Under the pieces are notes generated by a model. It made no database searches. It saw only the letters and a program-made list of their open reading frames with translations, and had not been told where the DNA came from. A DNA stretch of 64,000 bases from Rubellicoccus peritrichatus (GTDB lineage Bacteria; Verrucomicrobiota; Verrucomicrobiia; Opitutales; Cerasicoccaceae): positions 5,327,001 to 5,391,000 of the forward strand of contig NZ_CP136920.1 of NCBI RefSeq assembly GCF_033100135.1. The letters run 5' to 3'. Below are positions 29,612-38,842 of this stretch, in pieces (position 1 is the first letter of the stretch; each line of letters opens with the position of its first letter). The translations under genes and the position numbers were made by a program.

Positions 29612-30142
29612 ATGGACATCGCTCAGGAGATAGAGAAATGGGACGGCAAGTCGGCCGATGACATTGGGCAAGTTTATGAAGATTATGGTCACCAGCCAGA
29701 CTTCACGGACTTACTGATCGAGTCGATGCAGCACACTTCCCTGCAAAAAGGAAGCACGTGGTTGCTTAAGAAGCACCTTGAGTCAGGTGAGCAATTAAGC
29801 GACAAACAGGTCAGTAGAATATTTAAATTGCTGCCCAGACTGGAGCATTGGGAAACCAAGTTACACATCCTGCAAATCATGCCATATGTGTTGATCAGAC
29901 CTGCTTACAAGTGTGGCGTAGAGTCTTTCCTCAGAGAGTGCCTGAAGGACAAAAACAAATTCGTCAGAGCATGGGCTTATAATGGCTTCAACGAACTGGC
30001 CTCTCAATATGAGGAATACTTGGCGGAAGCGAAGCAATTGCTGGAAACCGCATTGCGCGAAGAAGCTCCCTCGGTAAAAGCTCGCATCCGCAATATTCTA
30101 AAATCAAAAAGATATTCATCTCCACGTTCCAGAATCAGTTAA
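29612..30142 (+). CDS. HEAT-like helical repeat protein
   Basis: 176 residues from the ATG at 29612; a longer frame to 29522 overlaps the upstream gene and its extra residues are not meaningful. The protein is almost all helical, with LLKKHLESGEQLSDKQ, RLEHWETKLHILQIM and CLKDKNKFVRAWAYNGFNEL, as in HEAT or armadillo-type repeats. Such proteins usually bind other proteins. Lies within the 29.1-30.6 kb unit. Specific function unknown. Confidence 0.6.
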   Translation: MDIAQEIEKWDGKSADDIGQVYEDYGHQPDFTDLLIESMQHTSLQKGSTWLLKKHLESGEQLSDKQVSRIFKLLPRLEHWETKLHILQIMPYVLIRPAYKCGVESFLRECLKDKNKFVRAWAYNGFNELASQYEEYLAEAKQLLETALREEAPSVKARIRNILKSKRYSSPRSRIS

Positions 30143-30154
30143 AGAAGGAAAAGC

Positions 30155-30574
30155 ATGTATAGTATCAAACCAGGACGAGCCCCATCAGCACTAGGCGCGG
30201 TAATGGGCGTCGTCGTGGTCATCTTTGGTATCGGCTGGACTATCATTGCTGTACAGATGAGCCACGTTATTCCAGTAATAGGTTTCATCCTTCCACTATT
30301 CGGAGTAGTCTTTGTGATCGCTGGAATTATTGTTGTTATCTACAATTTGCGGAATGCAACGGCGAAAAATCGTTTTTCGGCCATGGACATCACTTCAGGC
30401 AGAGAAGAGCTCGATCCACTAAACCAAATGTTTGGTATAAAGAGGGCTTCATCTCAAGAAGGGGAAGAAGACGCAGAATCTCGGCTAAAGGAGCTGGATC
30501 AACTTCGTGCAAAAAACATAATTTCCGAAAACGAGTACAAAAAGCAGCGGGAGCAGATTATATCTGACATTTAA
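30155..30574 (+). CDS. Small membrane protein with C-terminal SHOCT motif
   Basis: 139 residues. Two hydrophobic helices at about 12-34 and 40-62. The last 30 residues (SRLKELDQLRAKNIISENEY, then KKQREQIISDI) match the SHOCT oligomerisation motif. The middle is charged and soluble. A good Shine-Dalgarno (AGAAGGA) precedes the ATG at 30155. This is probably the third gene of the unit with the Ig-like and HEAT-like genes. Confidence 0.72.
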   Translation: MYSIKPGRAPSALGAVMGVVVVIFGIGWTIIAVQMSHVIPVIGFILPLFGVVFVIAGIIVVIYNLRNATAKNRFSAMDITSGREELDPLNQMFGIKRASSQEGEEDAESRLKELDQLRAKNIISENEYKKQREQIISDI

Positions 30575-30589
30575 GCAGACAACAGCTAC

Positions 30590-31765
30590 TTAGGCCGAAC
30601 AGGAAATCAATTCTCCCCCAATCGCATCGACACGCAAACGCCCTTCGTCAGTGCAGCGGTAGACGTTGGCAGATCTTTTCAGTAAGCCCTCGTTGTCAAA
30701 GCGGCACAATATCTCACCTATTTCCTCAATAACTCCGACAGCTTCGGGCCAGCGCTTCTTAATGGCATCCAGGTCGATACCATCATTCATCCGTAAGCCA
30801 AAGATGACAGCATCCGTAGCCAACAGCTCGGGAGAGAGTTCGGTTACATCAACCGCATGCTCTGTAAATGCTCCATCTGCCGTTGCACGTTTTTGAATCG
30901 CCTCTTGCCACTCCTTCAAATCGGCAGGATTTGACCAACGCCATCCCGCATACTGACTCGCTGCAGAAGGACCGAGGCCAATCCATTGCCCCATCTGCCA
31001 GGTGCTGATGTTATGCTGACACTCAAAACCTGGCTTTGAAAAATTGGAAACTTCATACTGGGCGTATCCGTTGTCTGGAAGAAAATCCCAAGTTTGGCGA
31101 TAGAGTTCAGTCTCAACACCAATATCGCGCCGCAATTTGCCTTCGTTCAACTTGACCCAGAGTGCGGTATCCTCCTCGAAAGTCAGACAGTAAGTGGAGA
31201 TATGCTCGGGATCTAAACGCAAGGCCTCCCGCATATCGGCCTCCCAAACTGCTGGAGTCTGTCCGGGATAAGCGAACATGAGGTCAATATTGATGTTGTC
31301 AAAACCAGCAGAGCGGAGCGAATCGTAAGCCTCGTAAACAAGCTTTGGGCTCTGCTGTCGTCCCAAAGCCACTAGAGTTTGCGGATCAAAACTTTGCACC
31401 CCCATCGAGACACGGGTTACTCCAAGATCGCGAAGTACTTTTAACTTATCACCACGCACGGTTGAGGGAGCCAGCTCGACTGAGATCTCACTTGGATCAA
31501 AACGAAAATGCTTATGAAGCGCCGTAAATATTTTCTCAAAATCACGTCCCATCAACAGGCCTGGCGTGCCCCCGCCAAAGAAAACGGTCTCGATTGGTTC
31601 ATCAGTTCCAACCGTCCTCATCTCAGTTTCCAGCGCATCCAGGTATTGATCGATTTGCTGCCTTTGAGGCGCTTCCTGATAAAATGTACAAAAATCGCAC
31701 GTGGTCGCGCAGAACGGAACATGGAGGTAAAGGCCCAGAGAGCCCACTTTTTCTTGCAGAGTCAT
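30590..31765 (-). CDS. hemW: HemW-like radical SAM protein
   Basis: 391 residues. LYLHVPFCATTCDFCTFYQ has the CxxxCxxC cluster for a 4Fe-4S, then TVFFGGGTPGLL (SAM-binding GGE-like block), SMGVQSFDPQTL, NIDLMFAYPGQT and YCLTFEEDTA, ending with a HemN_C-type winged domain. HemW is a heme chaperone in bacteria; the true oxidase HemN carries additional features not seen here. It diverges from a lipoprotein gene with only 32 bp between starts, so the promoters overlap. Confidence 0.88.
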   Translation of the reverse strand: MTLQEKVGSLGLYLHVPFCATTCDFCTFYQEAPQRQQIDQYLDALETEMRTVGTDEPIETVFFGGGTPGLLMGRDFEKIFTALHKHFRFDPSEISVELAPSTVRGDKLKVLRDLGVTRVSMGVQSFDPQTLVALGRQQSPKLVYEAYDSLRSAGFDNINIDLMFAYPGQTPAVWEADMREALRLDPEHISTYCLTFEEDTALWVKLNEGKLRRDIGVETELYRQTWDFLPDNGYAQYEVSNFSKPGFECQHNISTWQMGQWIGLGPSAASQYAGWRWSNPADLKEWQEAIQKRATADGAFTEHAVDVTELSPELLATDAVIFGLRMNDGIDLDAIKKRWPEAVGVIEEIGEILCRFDNEGLLKRSANVYRCTDEGRLRVDAIGGELISCSA

Positions 31766-31797
31766 GGAAAGTCATGTTGTTAATGGCGGTTTACGAA

Positions 31798-32853
31798 ATG
31801 AATTTGAAGCTTTTCCTCAAGGTATCTACTGCCATCTCCACATTGATGGTCGTTGGCTGCACGCCGACTATCACCAATATCACGAATGAACGCATTCCGC
31901 AGAACGCGTCGGGCATCTACACCGTGAGCATGGCAGTCACCAATGACAATGGTGCGGTGATTGAGGACAGCTATGCACCGGAAGTGGTTATCAATGGTGG
32001 ACGTTTCCCGATGAGCGCCAGCGATTTGGGGCCCAATATTTTTGATTACGATTATATCATGCCTGAAGGCGGCTCTGAGGCGAAATATTACTTCATCCTC
32101 AACTACGACGTTGATTACAACATGCCCAGCCCACGGCAAATCACCAGTGACATCTACGCCTTTGTGTTGACCAACCGTTATGTGATCACGATGGAGTCGC
32201 AACGCGGCCCTGTCGGATCATCCATCCCGGTCGTCGGTCGCGGATTCAGCAAATATGATAGAATCATGATTGGCGGGATTGAGGCCGAAACCAAATTCGC
32301 ATCTCCTCAATCAATCAATTTTATCGTCCCACCACTTCCTTCCAATGACTCCTACTCTGTTGATCTGATCAGCGGCGATGTGAACATCCCAATCGGCTAC
32401 TTTCACGTCGATGGCTCCAAGATCAAAGTTTACCCGCAAACCCTTGAGCTCAACAGCGGCGAAAAGGCCGTTTTGGTTTTTGGAATCGAATTTGACGCCC
32501 CGGCAGGCGGATTGCCAATCAATGTCACCACGGACAAGCCGGAGTGCATCATCATGCCGGAAGTAGTTATTCCAGCCGGAGCCCGTACGGTGAGCATCCC
32601 CGTCCAGGGAGGCATCAGCGGATCCGGCATTCTCGTTGCCAGTGCATCCGGCTTCAATGAAACTACAATTGCTCTAACCGTCACCGGTGACATCGTTCAA
32701 TCTGCCCAAGCTGGTGCTTTCGGTCCTCAGTCCGGTAACGACACAATGACTGAAGTTGAAGTGACAGATGAATCCTTCAATGCGGTTCCCGCAGATGACG
32801 GTGAAGACATCCTCATCTTCGAGGAAACCGACATCATTGAAGTCAGCGAATGA
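31798..32853 (+). CDS. IPT/TIG-like exported lipoprotein
   Basis: 351 residues from the ATG at 31798. A lipobox VVGC puts the lipid Cys at 21. The body is beta-rich: residues about 30-130 look like one domain, and about 130-300 contain two Ig/TIG-like modules (GPVGSSIPVVGRGFSKYDRI, then VYPQTLELNSGEKAVLVFGI). The last 30 residues are acidic (DDGEDILIFEETDIIEVSE). Surface-located lipoprotein, no catalytic motif visible. Its promoter region is shared with the divergent hemW-like gene. Confidence 0.65.
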   Translation: MNLKLFLKVSTAISTLMVVGCTPTITNITNERIPQNASGIYTVSMAVTNDNGAVIEDSYAPEVVINGGRFPMSASDLGPNIFDYDYIMPEGGSEAKYYFILNYDVDYNMPSPRQITSDIYAFVLTNRYVITMESQRGPVGSSIPVVGRGFSKYDRIMIGGIEAETKFASPQSINFIVPPLPSNDSYSVDLISGDVNIPIGYFHVDGSKIKVYPQTLELNSGEKAVLVFGIEFDAPAGGLPINVTTDKPECIIMPEVVIPAGARTVSIPVQGGISGSGILVASASGFNETTIALTVTGDIVQSAQAGAFGPQSGNDTMTEVEVTDESFNAVPADDGEDILIFEETDIIEVSE

Positions 32854-32866
32854 TCCGCTGCGGACG

Positions 32867-33298
32867 CTAAGAATCCGCAGATTTTAAAGATTCACACAAA
32901 TTTTTCTGAGTGAGTATGAATCTCTTATAATCAAGAGATGGCACTCCGAAATTGAAAAGTAATCCTCTTTGGAAACTGGATGCTTTCAAATAATTTAATA
33001 TCTGTGCCTGCTCATTTGAAGTTAGTTTAGTCAGTGCCTTTAATTCGACAATTATCGACTCAAAGCAAATAAAGTCTGCTCGATAACTGGCTTTCAATTT
33101 TTCTCCTCTGTAAATCACTGCGATTTCCGCTTCACGGCGATATGGAATCCCAAGAGCGATGAATTCTGTTTCGAGAGCTTCTTGGTAGACATTCTCCAAG
33201 AAACCATGGCCTAGTTCACGATGGACAGTCATAGCTGCACCAATAATAGCATAAGTTTCTGGATCTCTAACCTTAGAATCTGTGTTCATTTGTGACAT
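32867..33298 (-). CDS. GxxExxY protein (PD-(D/E)XK-like)
   Basis: 143 residues. The name motif is GFLENVY within HRELGHGFLENVYQEALETE, and YRADFICFESIIVELKA carries the Asp and the ExK of a PD-(D/E)XK-like nuclease core. The family is small, common in Verrucomicrobiota, Planctomycetes and cyanobacteria, and of unknown role. Coding sequence near its start (ATGTCACAAATGAACACAG) and flanking DNA resemble the repeat phrases found in other spacers of this window. Start either ATG at 33298 or 33289. Confidence 0.85.
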   Translation of the reverse strand: MSQMNTDSKVRDPETYAIIGAAMTVHRELGHGFLENVYQEALETEFIALGIPYRREAEIAVIYRGEKLKASYRADFICFESIIVELKALTKLTSNEQAQILNYLKASSFQRGLLFNFGVPSLDYKRFILTQKNLCESLKSADS

Positions 33299-33324
33299 CT
33301 GTGGATTAATCTTCGTCTCAAATG

Positions 33325-34236
33325 CTAATCCGGGAAATCCAGGTCGATATAGAGCATCCGGTGGTCGCTGGCTACTTTTGACTCCGGTAGAAGATCCACA
33401 ATGGTCCCGCTGGCACCTCTTACTAATGATTCCATCAAAGGAGAAACCAGGATAAAATCGACACGTTGATAGATATCTTTTCGCCGATAGTGAAACGTCC
33501 AGTTCTCCCCTCTGGAATCATAGCAAGGTACCATTTCAGTCAGCTTCGTGTCGCTGACCTTGAGAAAACGTTTCACTGTCGATGAATCTTTGGCATCGTT
33601 AAAATCTCCTGCTACGATGTAACGACTATCGACCTCACCTGGCGGATGAAGCGTGCGAATCAGGTCACGGGCGGCCTGAGCTTCTCCTACCCTCCGCTTT
33701 TGTGATTCAGGATCATCCTTACGATCCGTCCAGCGGCTTTTGAGATGAACGTTGAAAAGCGACCAGCGTATGTTGTTTGTTTCAAAAACAATTTCCTGAA
33801 TCCCGCGCTTGATTGGGATCTGCTCTTCGAAGTAACGAAAAAGGACCTGATCATGCGACTTGATACGGACAGGAGAAACTTTTGAAAATATAGCCAAATG
33901 CCGATCCTCATCCGGCCCCTTCAATAGTTCAGCAAAAGGATAATCAAGCCCTTCAGCTTTGAGATCGGACTGAAATTCACTAAGAAACTCAGCACCACCC
34001 ATTTCCTGAATTGCAAGCACATCTGGAGATACACGTCGAATGATCTCCCGCAAGGCCTGCTTCTCCTCTTCAGGCTTGGGATAATCCTGACGCCAGCGCC
34101 CTTCCACCCAACGATCCGTGTTCAGGTAGTTACGCACATTGAACGACGCCACTCGAATCGTTTCGCCATGGATTGAGGGAAGTGAGAAGGCAGTAGTAAG
34201 AAGACAGAAGATCAGGACTTTAAACTCATATTTCAT
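33325..34236 (-). CDS. Endonuclease/exonuclease/phosphatase-family exported protein
   Basis: 303 residues. A signal peptide (KVLIFCLLTTAFSLPSIHG) is followed by the EEP fold: VASFNVRNYL, VLAIQEMGG (metal Glu), VAGDFNDAKDSS (Asp/Asn pair) and SDHRMLYIDLDF (Asp-His). This is a metal-dependent phosphodiesterase or nuclease acting outside the cytoplasm. The unit is leftward, with the M48 protease gene upstream of it. Substrate unknown. Confidence 0.85.
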   Translation of the reverse strand: MKYEFKVLIFCLLTTAFSLPSIHGETIRVASFNVRNYLNTDRWVEGRWRQDYPKPEEEKQALREIIRRVSPDVLAIQEMGGAEFLSEFQSDLKAEGLDYPFAELLKGPDEDRHLAIFSKVSPVRIKSHDQVLFRYFEEQIPIKRGIQEIVFETNNIRWSLFNVHLKSRWTDRKDDPESQKRRVGEAQAARDLIRTLHPPGEVDSRYIVAGDFNDAKDSSTVKRFLKVSDTKLTEMVPCYDSRGENWTFHYRRKDIYQRVDFILVSPLMESLVRGASGTIVDLLPESKVASDHRMLYIDLDFPD

Positions 34237-34285
34237 TGATCCGACTTCTCACTTTTGCCTTCACGCTTCTAACTTCCCACACCAT

Positions 34286-35530
34286 TCAAGCCTTCAATGA
34301 AGCCTCACGCTCAGCCAATGTCGGGTGCGAATAATGAAAGGCACTGTAAGCGGGATGTGGAGTCAGATTGCTGAGATTTTTTTCGTACATCTTGTGCAAA
34401 CTGGTGATCAATGGTTGGGGATCATTGCCCATTGCCTTCCGAGCAAAGGCATCAGCCTCGTATTCATGCTTACGGGAAAGTCCATTTAACAATGGCCCCA
34501 GCCAGAAGGTGAATAAACCACTGACAATTGCGAAAAGCAATAAGGCCGGAACCATGCCGTCATTGACCGTGAATCCGAATGCCTCAAAAAACCAGGGCTG
34601 TCCGGCCAACCAGCCAATGGCCCCAAATCCGATCAAACTGGAAACTGCCGACATGACCAGCATTTTAGGGATATGACCACGCTTGTAGTGCCCAATCTCG
34701 TGCGCCAGAACTGCTTCAAGTTCACGTGCCTCCAATTGTTCGATCAAGGTGTCAAAAAGCACAATCCGCCTGAACTTTCCAAATCCAGTAAAGAACGCAT
34801 TGGAATGAGATGAACGCTTACTTCCATCCATAACGTGAATGGTGCTGGCGGTAAAACCAGTCCGTTCACCCAAAGCAAGCAACTGGTCTCGCAAATTCCC
34901 CTCGGGCAATGGTTCAAGTTTGTTGAAAAGTGGCAGAATCAAGCGCGGATACAACAACAACATCAACAACTGAAAGCCAAAGAAGGCGAAGAATCCCCAT
35001 AACCACCATGTCTGCGGCAAGGCTTGGAAAAACCACAACAATAAGCAAAGCAGCGGGTAACCCAGAATCAACGACAAGACCAAGCCCTTGATCTTATCCG
35101 TAATCCACAGCTTTGGTGTCGTTTTATTAAACCCAAATCTCGCTTCGATTTTAAAAGTGGACCACAGCTCCATCGGAATCGAAGGCAATGACAAGGCGAT
35201 TCCAATCGCAAAAAGCACTAACGCCTGCCCCCAGACGGACATCCCCAAGACATCGGTTAAAGCGTAGAAAAGCCAGGGAAGCACACCACTGAGTAGAATA
35301 ATCACTAGCCAAATGGCGTCGTAGACGGTTTCAAGCATGCCAAACCCGTTCTTAACCAGAGTGTAATCAACAGACTTTTGATAAGTCTCATCGTCCATCG
35401 TATCCCGGTATGCTTCGGGAATCTCCTTCGCGTGGGCTTGCACTTCGCGCCGATTCAACACGTCGAGAACCAGCTCAGCCACAGTCTTAAGCAGCAATAA
35501 AATGAGAACTAAGGTAAGAAAACCAGTCAT
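34286..35530 (-). CDS. M48-family membrane metallopeptidase (CAAX protease 1/Ste24-like)
   Basis: 414 residues from ATG at 35530 (a GTG at 35536 is also in frame). Several hydrophobic helices come first and then the zinc motif HEIGH at 277-281 in [13 protein letters not shown], with the third ligand Glu in the later [12 protein letters not shown] block. Ste24-type proteins cut peptides in or near the membrane; in bacteria they belong to membrane stress quality control. The length fits. Confidence 0.92.
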   Translation of the reverse strand: MTGFLTLVLILLLLKTVAELVLDVLNRREVQAHAKEIPEAYRDTMDDETYQKSVDYTLVKNGFGMLETVYDAIWLVIILLSGVLPWLFYALTDVLGMSVWGQALVLFAIGIALSLPSIPMELWSTFKIEARFGFNKTTPKLWITDKIKGLVLSLILGYPLLCLLLWFFQALPQTWWLWGFFAFFGFQLLMLLLYPRLILPLFNKLEPLPEGNLRDQLLALGERTGFTASTIHVMDGSKRSSHSNAFFTGFGKFRRIVLFDTLIEQLEARELEAVLAHEIGHYKRGHIPKMLVMSAVSSLIGFGAIGWLAGQPWFFEAFGFTVNDGMVPALLLFAIVSGLFTFWLGPLLNGLSRKHEYEADAFARKAMGNDPQPLITSLHKMYEKNLSNLTPHPAYSAFHYSHPTLAEREASLKA

Positions 35531-35807
35531 TGTCACAAAGCGTCTAACGCGGAGTATCGCCCAGCGACAACAAAGAATTTCCTAAATACTAAATGCTGAA
35601 TGCTAAACGCTCAATACAGAGCACCGAATTCCATGCGATTAGAGTTAAACAGAGCCAATAGAGCGTTTATGACTAAACATTCAGCGCTCAAAATTTAGCG
35701 CTTAACACTCATTTAACTCCAAATTATAGGGTATGAATTGATTTGACGAAATGAAGGCAGATTGACACTTTGCCGGGTTTAATAGCCCAAAGCTATGAAA
35801 AGCCCTA

Positions 35808-36050
35808 ATGGCTGACGAAGAACCAACTGCGGAAGAAACGACCTTCGAGGATGCGATTGAGCAGCTTGAAGGCCTTGTCGACTCCATGGAAAGCGGCGAT
35901 GTCCCTTTGACTGATCTGGTCGATAAATTCGAACAAGGGACGAAGCTACTTCGTCACTGCCAGCAAAAACTTGGTGAAGCCGAGCAACGGGTTGAAATTT
36001 TACGGAAAAATGAAGACAGTCTGGCATTAGAGCCGCTAACTGAAGATTAA
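35808..36050 (+). CDS. xseB: Exodeoxyribonuclease VII small subunit XseB
   Basis: 80 residues. TTFEDAIEQLEGLVDSMESG, then VPLTDLVDKFEQGTKLLRHC and QQKLGEAEQRVEIL, is the XseB helical hairpin. It binds XseA (not in this window) and the complex degrades single-stranded DNA. It lies 14 bp before dxs, a common pair in bacteria, so they form an operon. Confidence 0.95.
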   Translation: MADEEPTAEETTFEDAIEQLEGLVDSMESGDVPLTDLVDKFEQGTKLLRHCQQKLGEAEQRVEILRKNEDSLALEPLTED

Positions 36051-36064
36051 CCAATTTACTGAGT

Positions 36065-38011
36065 ATGCAAATACTGCCCAACATCAAAGGCCCGGACGAC
36101 GTTAAGGCGCTCGCACCGGAACAACTCCCGATTCTTGCGGAAGAAATCCGTGAAGAAATAATCCACGTCACCTCGGAGAATGGTGGCCATATCGGCCCCA
36201 ATCTGGGTGTCGTTGAGCTGACGATTGCACTGCATCGCCATTTCAGCACACCAAAGGACCGTTTTGTCTTTGATGTTTCACACCAGGGCTATGTGCACAA
36301 GCTCCTGACGGGTCGTTATGGGGAAAAGTTTCGCAAGATTCGCTCCACGGGAGGCCTCTCAGGCTTCCTCAACCGCGAAGAGTCCGAGCATGACTGCTAC
36401 GGAGCCGGCCACGCTGGCACAGCTCTGTCTGCCGCCCTCGGCATGGCAACAGCACGCGATTTAAACGGCACTGACGAGCATGTGGTCGCTTTGGTTGGTG
36501 ACGCAGCACTGACCTGCGGTATTACCATGGAGGCGTTGAACAACATCCGCTCCTCCACCAAGCGTCTTGTTGTCATCCTCAATGACAACAAATGGTCAAT
36601 CGCACCAAACGTTGGAGCCATCAGCAACTATTTGAACGAGCTGATCACCAATCCCGTATATAATCGCCTGCATCAGGACTTCGAAGAATTCCTTGAAGGC
36701 GTGCCCGGTGGTGATCGCCTAAAGAAGTTCGGTTCCAAGGTGAAACAGGAGACTAAGGACTTTTTCAGTGGAGACTACGAATCTTCACTCTTCGAAAAGT
36801 ATGGATTGCGCTACATCGGTCCGATTGACGGCCATGATCAAAAGCTGCTCGATCAATACATGGAGTTTGCCAAGAAGTCCGAAGATCCCGTCATTCTCCA
36901 CGTTTTGACGACCAAAGGTAAGGGCTTCGAAGCCGCTTTGGGCGATCCTGAGAAATTCCACGGCACGAGTCCTTTCTGCAAAACTTCCGGAAAGAGCAAA
37001 TCCGGTAAGCCAGGCCCATCAAACTATCAGGATGTCATGGGCCGCGCTCTGGTTGACTTCTGCAAGAAGGACAAGCGCATCGTCGGTATTACAGGAGCAA
37101 TGCCTTCAGGCACTGGCCTCAAATATCTTCGCGACGAACTGCCTGAGCAATATTTCGATGTCGGTATCGCAGAAGAGCACGCTGTGCTTTTCGCCGCAGG
37201 TTTGGCCACAAGCGGAATCAAGCCAGTCGTTACGATCTATTCGACCTTCCTGCAGCGTGCCTATGACTGCATTATTCATGACGTTTCTCTTCAGGATCTC
37301 GACGTCATGTTCTGCATGGACCGCGCCGGTCTCTCTCCCAATGACGGAGCGACCCACCACGGTCTTTTCGATATTTCTTATCTACGCTGTGTTCCACGCG
37401 CCGTTATCATGCAGCCGAAGGACGAGGACGAACTCGTCGACATGATGAAGACCGGCCTAGAGCACAAGGGACAAAGCTTTATCCGCTATCCTCGCGGAGC
37501 TTCGGTTGGTGTTCAGATGAAAGATGATGCCGAGGCCATCGAAATCGGCAAAGCTGAGCCACTCCGTGATGGCGACGATATCATCATTTGGGCGCTGGGC
37601 CCCATGGTTCAGGATGCTTTCAAGCTGGCCAACAAGATTGGGGCTGAGCAGGGACTGCACGTTGGTGTTGTCAATGCTCGCTTCGCAAAGCCAATTGACA
37701 GCAAGTTACTGATTGAGAATGCGAAAAAGGCACGTCTCATCGTAACAATGGAAGACCATGTTGTCACTGGCGGTTTTGGCACAGGCTGCCTGGAAGTCCT
37801 TCAGGAAAACAATGTCCAGACTCCGGTAGTTCGCCTCGGCTGGCCCGACCGCTTCGTCGATCACGGTTCCAGCGGAACTGAACTACGCGCCGCAAACGGC
37901 CTCAGCCCACAGGACATGGAGAAAAACATTCTCGATGCTTATCGTGATGCAGAGCCCAAAGCAATTGCTGCAGATACCACGCCCGTACTTGGCTACCCAA
38001 GCGGTAAATAG
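36065..38011 (+). CDS. dxs: 1-deoxy-D-xylulose-5-phosphate synthase Dxs
   Basis: 648 residues, slightly longer than usual (about 620). The thiamine-diphosphate enzyme joins pyruvate and glyceraldehyde-3-P, the first step of the MEP isoprenoid pathway. Visible blocks: GGHIGPNLGVVEL (usual GHxxxxLG), FDVSHQGYVHKLLTGR, GDAALTCGITMEALNN with NDN for the TPP-Mg site, IAEEHAV (catalytic Glu) and STFLQRAYD. The H-Q and H-K residues of the active site are kept, while WDVGHQAYPHK is changed to FDVSHQGYVHK. Downstream a terminator separates it from radC. Supplies substrate for the prenyl synthase at 20 kb. Confidence 0.95.
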   Translation: MQILPNIKGPDDVKALAPEQLPILAEEIREEIIHVTSENGGHIGPNLGVVELTIALHRHFSTPKDRFVFDVSHQGYVHKLLTGRYGEKFRKIRSTGGLSGFLNREESEHDCYGAGHAGTALSAALGMATARDLNGTDEHVVALVGDAALTCGITMEALNNIRSSTKRLVVILNDNKWSIAPNVGAISNYLNELITNPVYNRLHQDFEEFLEGVPGGDRLKKFGSKVKQETKDFFSGDYESSLFEKYGLRYIGPIDGHDQKLLDQYMEFAKKSEDPVILHVLTTKGKGFEAALGDPEKFHGTSPFCKTSGKSKSGKPGPSNYQDVMGRALVDFCKKDKRIVGITGAMPSGTGLKYLRDELPEQYFDVGIAEEHAVLFAAGLATSGIKPVVTIYSTFLQRAYDCIIHDVSLQDLDVMFCMDRAGLSPNDGATHHGLFDISYLRCVPRAVIMQPKDEDELVDMMKTGLEHKGQSFIRYPRGASVGVQMKDDAEAIEIGKAEPLRDGDDIIIWALGPMVQDAFKLANKIGAEQGLHVGVVNARFAKPIDSKLLIENAKKARLIVTMEDHVVTGGFGTGCLEVLQENNVQTPVVRLGWPDRFVDHGSSGTELRAANGLSPQDMEKNILDAYRDAEPKAIAADTTPVLGYPSGK

Positions 38012-38033
38012 ACGCAGAATATATTTCAAGCAT

Positions 38034-38062
38034 AAGGCAGGGAAAACATCCCTGCCTTTTTT
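38034..38062. terminator. Bidirectional intrinsic terminator
   Basis: A perfect 10-bp stem AAGGCAGGGA/TCCCTGCCTT with a 5-nt AAACA loop, then TTTT on the plus strand. It lies between convergent dxs and the RadC-family gene and can serve both. Confidence 0.9.
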
Positions 38063-38084
38063 GCGTAAGCATATCTTGGACTTC

Positions 38085-38840
38085 CTACAACAGACCTTCG
38101 TCGAGGAACGACATGGCGCTGTCCGGTGTCACAATAACGTGATCAAGCAAAGTGAGCTGTATGGCTTGCGCTGCTTCCACCAAAGACTGTGTCAGACGCT
38201 TGTCTTCCGGCGAAGCTTTCAGACGGCCAGTCGGATGGTTGTGCGCCACAACAATAAAGACAGCGTTTTTCTGCAAGGCCGCACGCATGACTTTTCCCGG
38301 GTAGACGCGCGTACGATCGGCGACACCCTCTTCCAGACGCTCAATCCCGTCATGGATCAAACGGTATGACTTATCAAGGTAGGCAACCTCAAAGACCTCG
38401 TGTCGCAAAGCCCCGAGACGGATTCGAAAGAGATTAATCAGAGCTTCGGTGCTATCGAACAGCTCATTCTCCCCTGCTGATTCCTGCAGATAAAGCGTGG
38501 CTGCTTCCCGGATAATCTGCAAGGCAATCGGCGTGACAGAGCCAATTCCGGAGACTTCGCGAAGACCATCCGCCGGCGCATCCAGGATACGACGCAAGGA
38601 ACCATACTTGGCCAACAATGCCTTGGCCGGCTGTTTAACATCTGTGCGCGGGATGCAGAGCGTCAATAGCAGCTCAACGATCTCATGCTCGGAAAAGCCC
38701 AAAAACTTGGATTTTTCAAAACGCGCCCTGAGGCGGCTTCGATGGCCTGCCCCAGAGTTTGCATTAGCTGCGTCAAAACCTGCTGATGCTTCACCAGCGC
38801 GGCTGGACTTACTGGAAGATTGCCGCTTCGGAGGGCTCAC
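38085..38840 (-). CDS. radC: RadC/JAB-domain protein
   Basis: 251 residues. An N-terminal UPF0758/helix-hairpin-helix part (LREVSGIGSVTPIALQIIRE) leads to a JAMM domain: HNHPTGRLKASPED near 205-218 keeps HxH and the distal Asp. A low-complexity Ser/Ala N-terminus of about 35 residues precedes. The start is GTG at 38840, two bases after the stop of the proline-rich gene, so translation is coupled. Despite its name, RadC has no proven repair role. Confidence 0.9.
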   Translation of the reverse strand: MSPPKRQSSSKSSRAGEASAGFDAANANSGAGHRSRLRARFEKSKFLGFSEHEIVELLLTLCIPRTDVKQPAKALLAKYGSLRRILDAPADGLREVSGIGSVTPIALQIIREAATLYLQESAGENELFDSTEALINLFRIRLGALRHEVFEVAYLDKSYRLIHDGIERLEEGVADRTRVYPGKVMRAALQKNAVFIVVAHNHPTGRLKASPEDKRLTQSLVEAAQAIQLTLLDHVIVTPDSAMSFLDEGLL

Positions 38841-38842
38841 AT

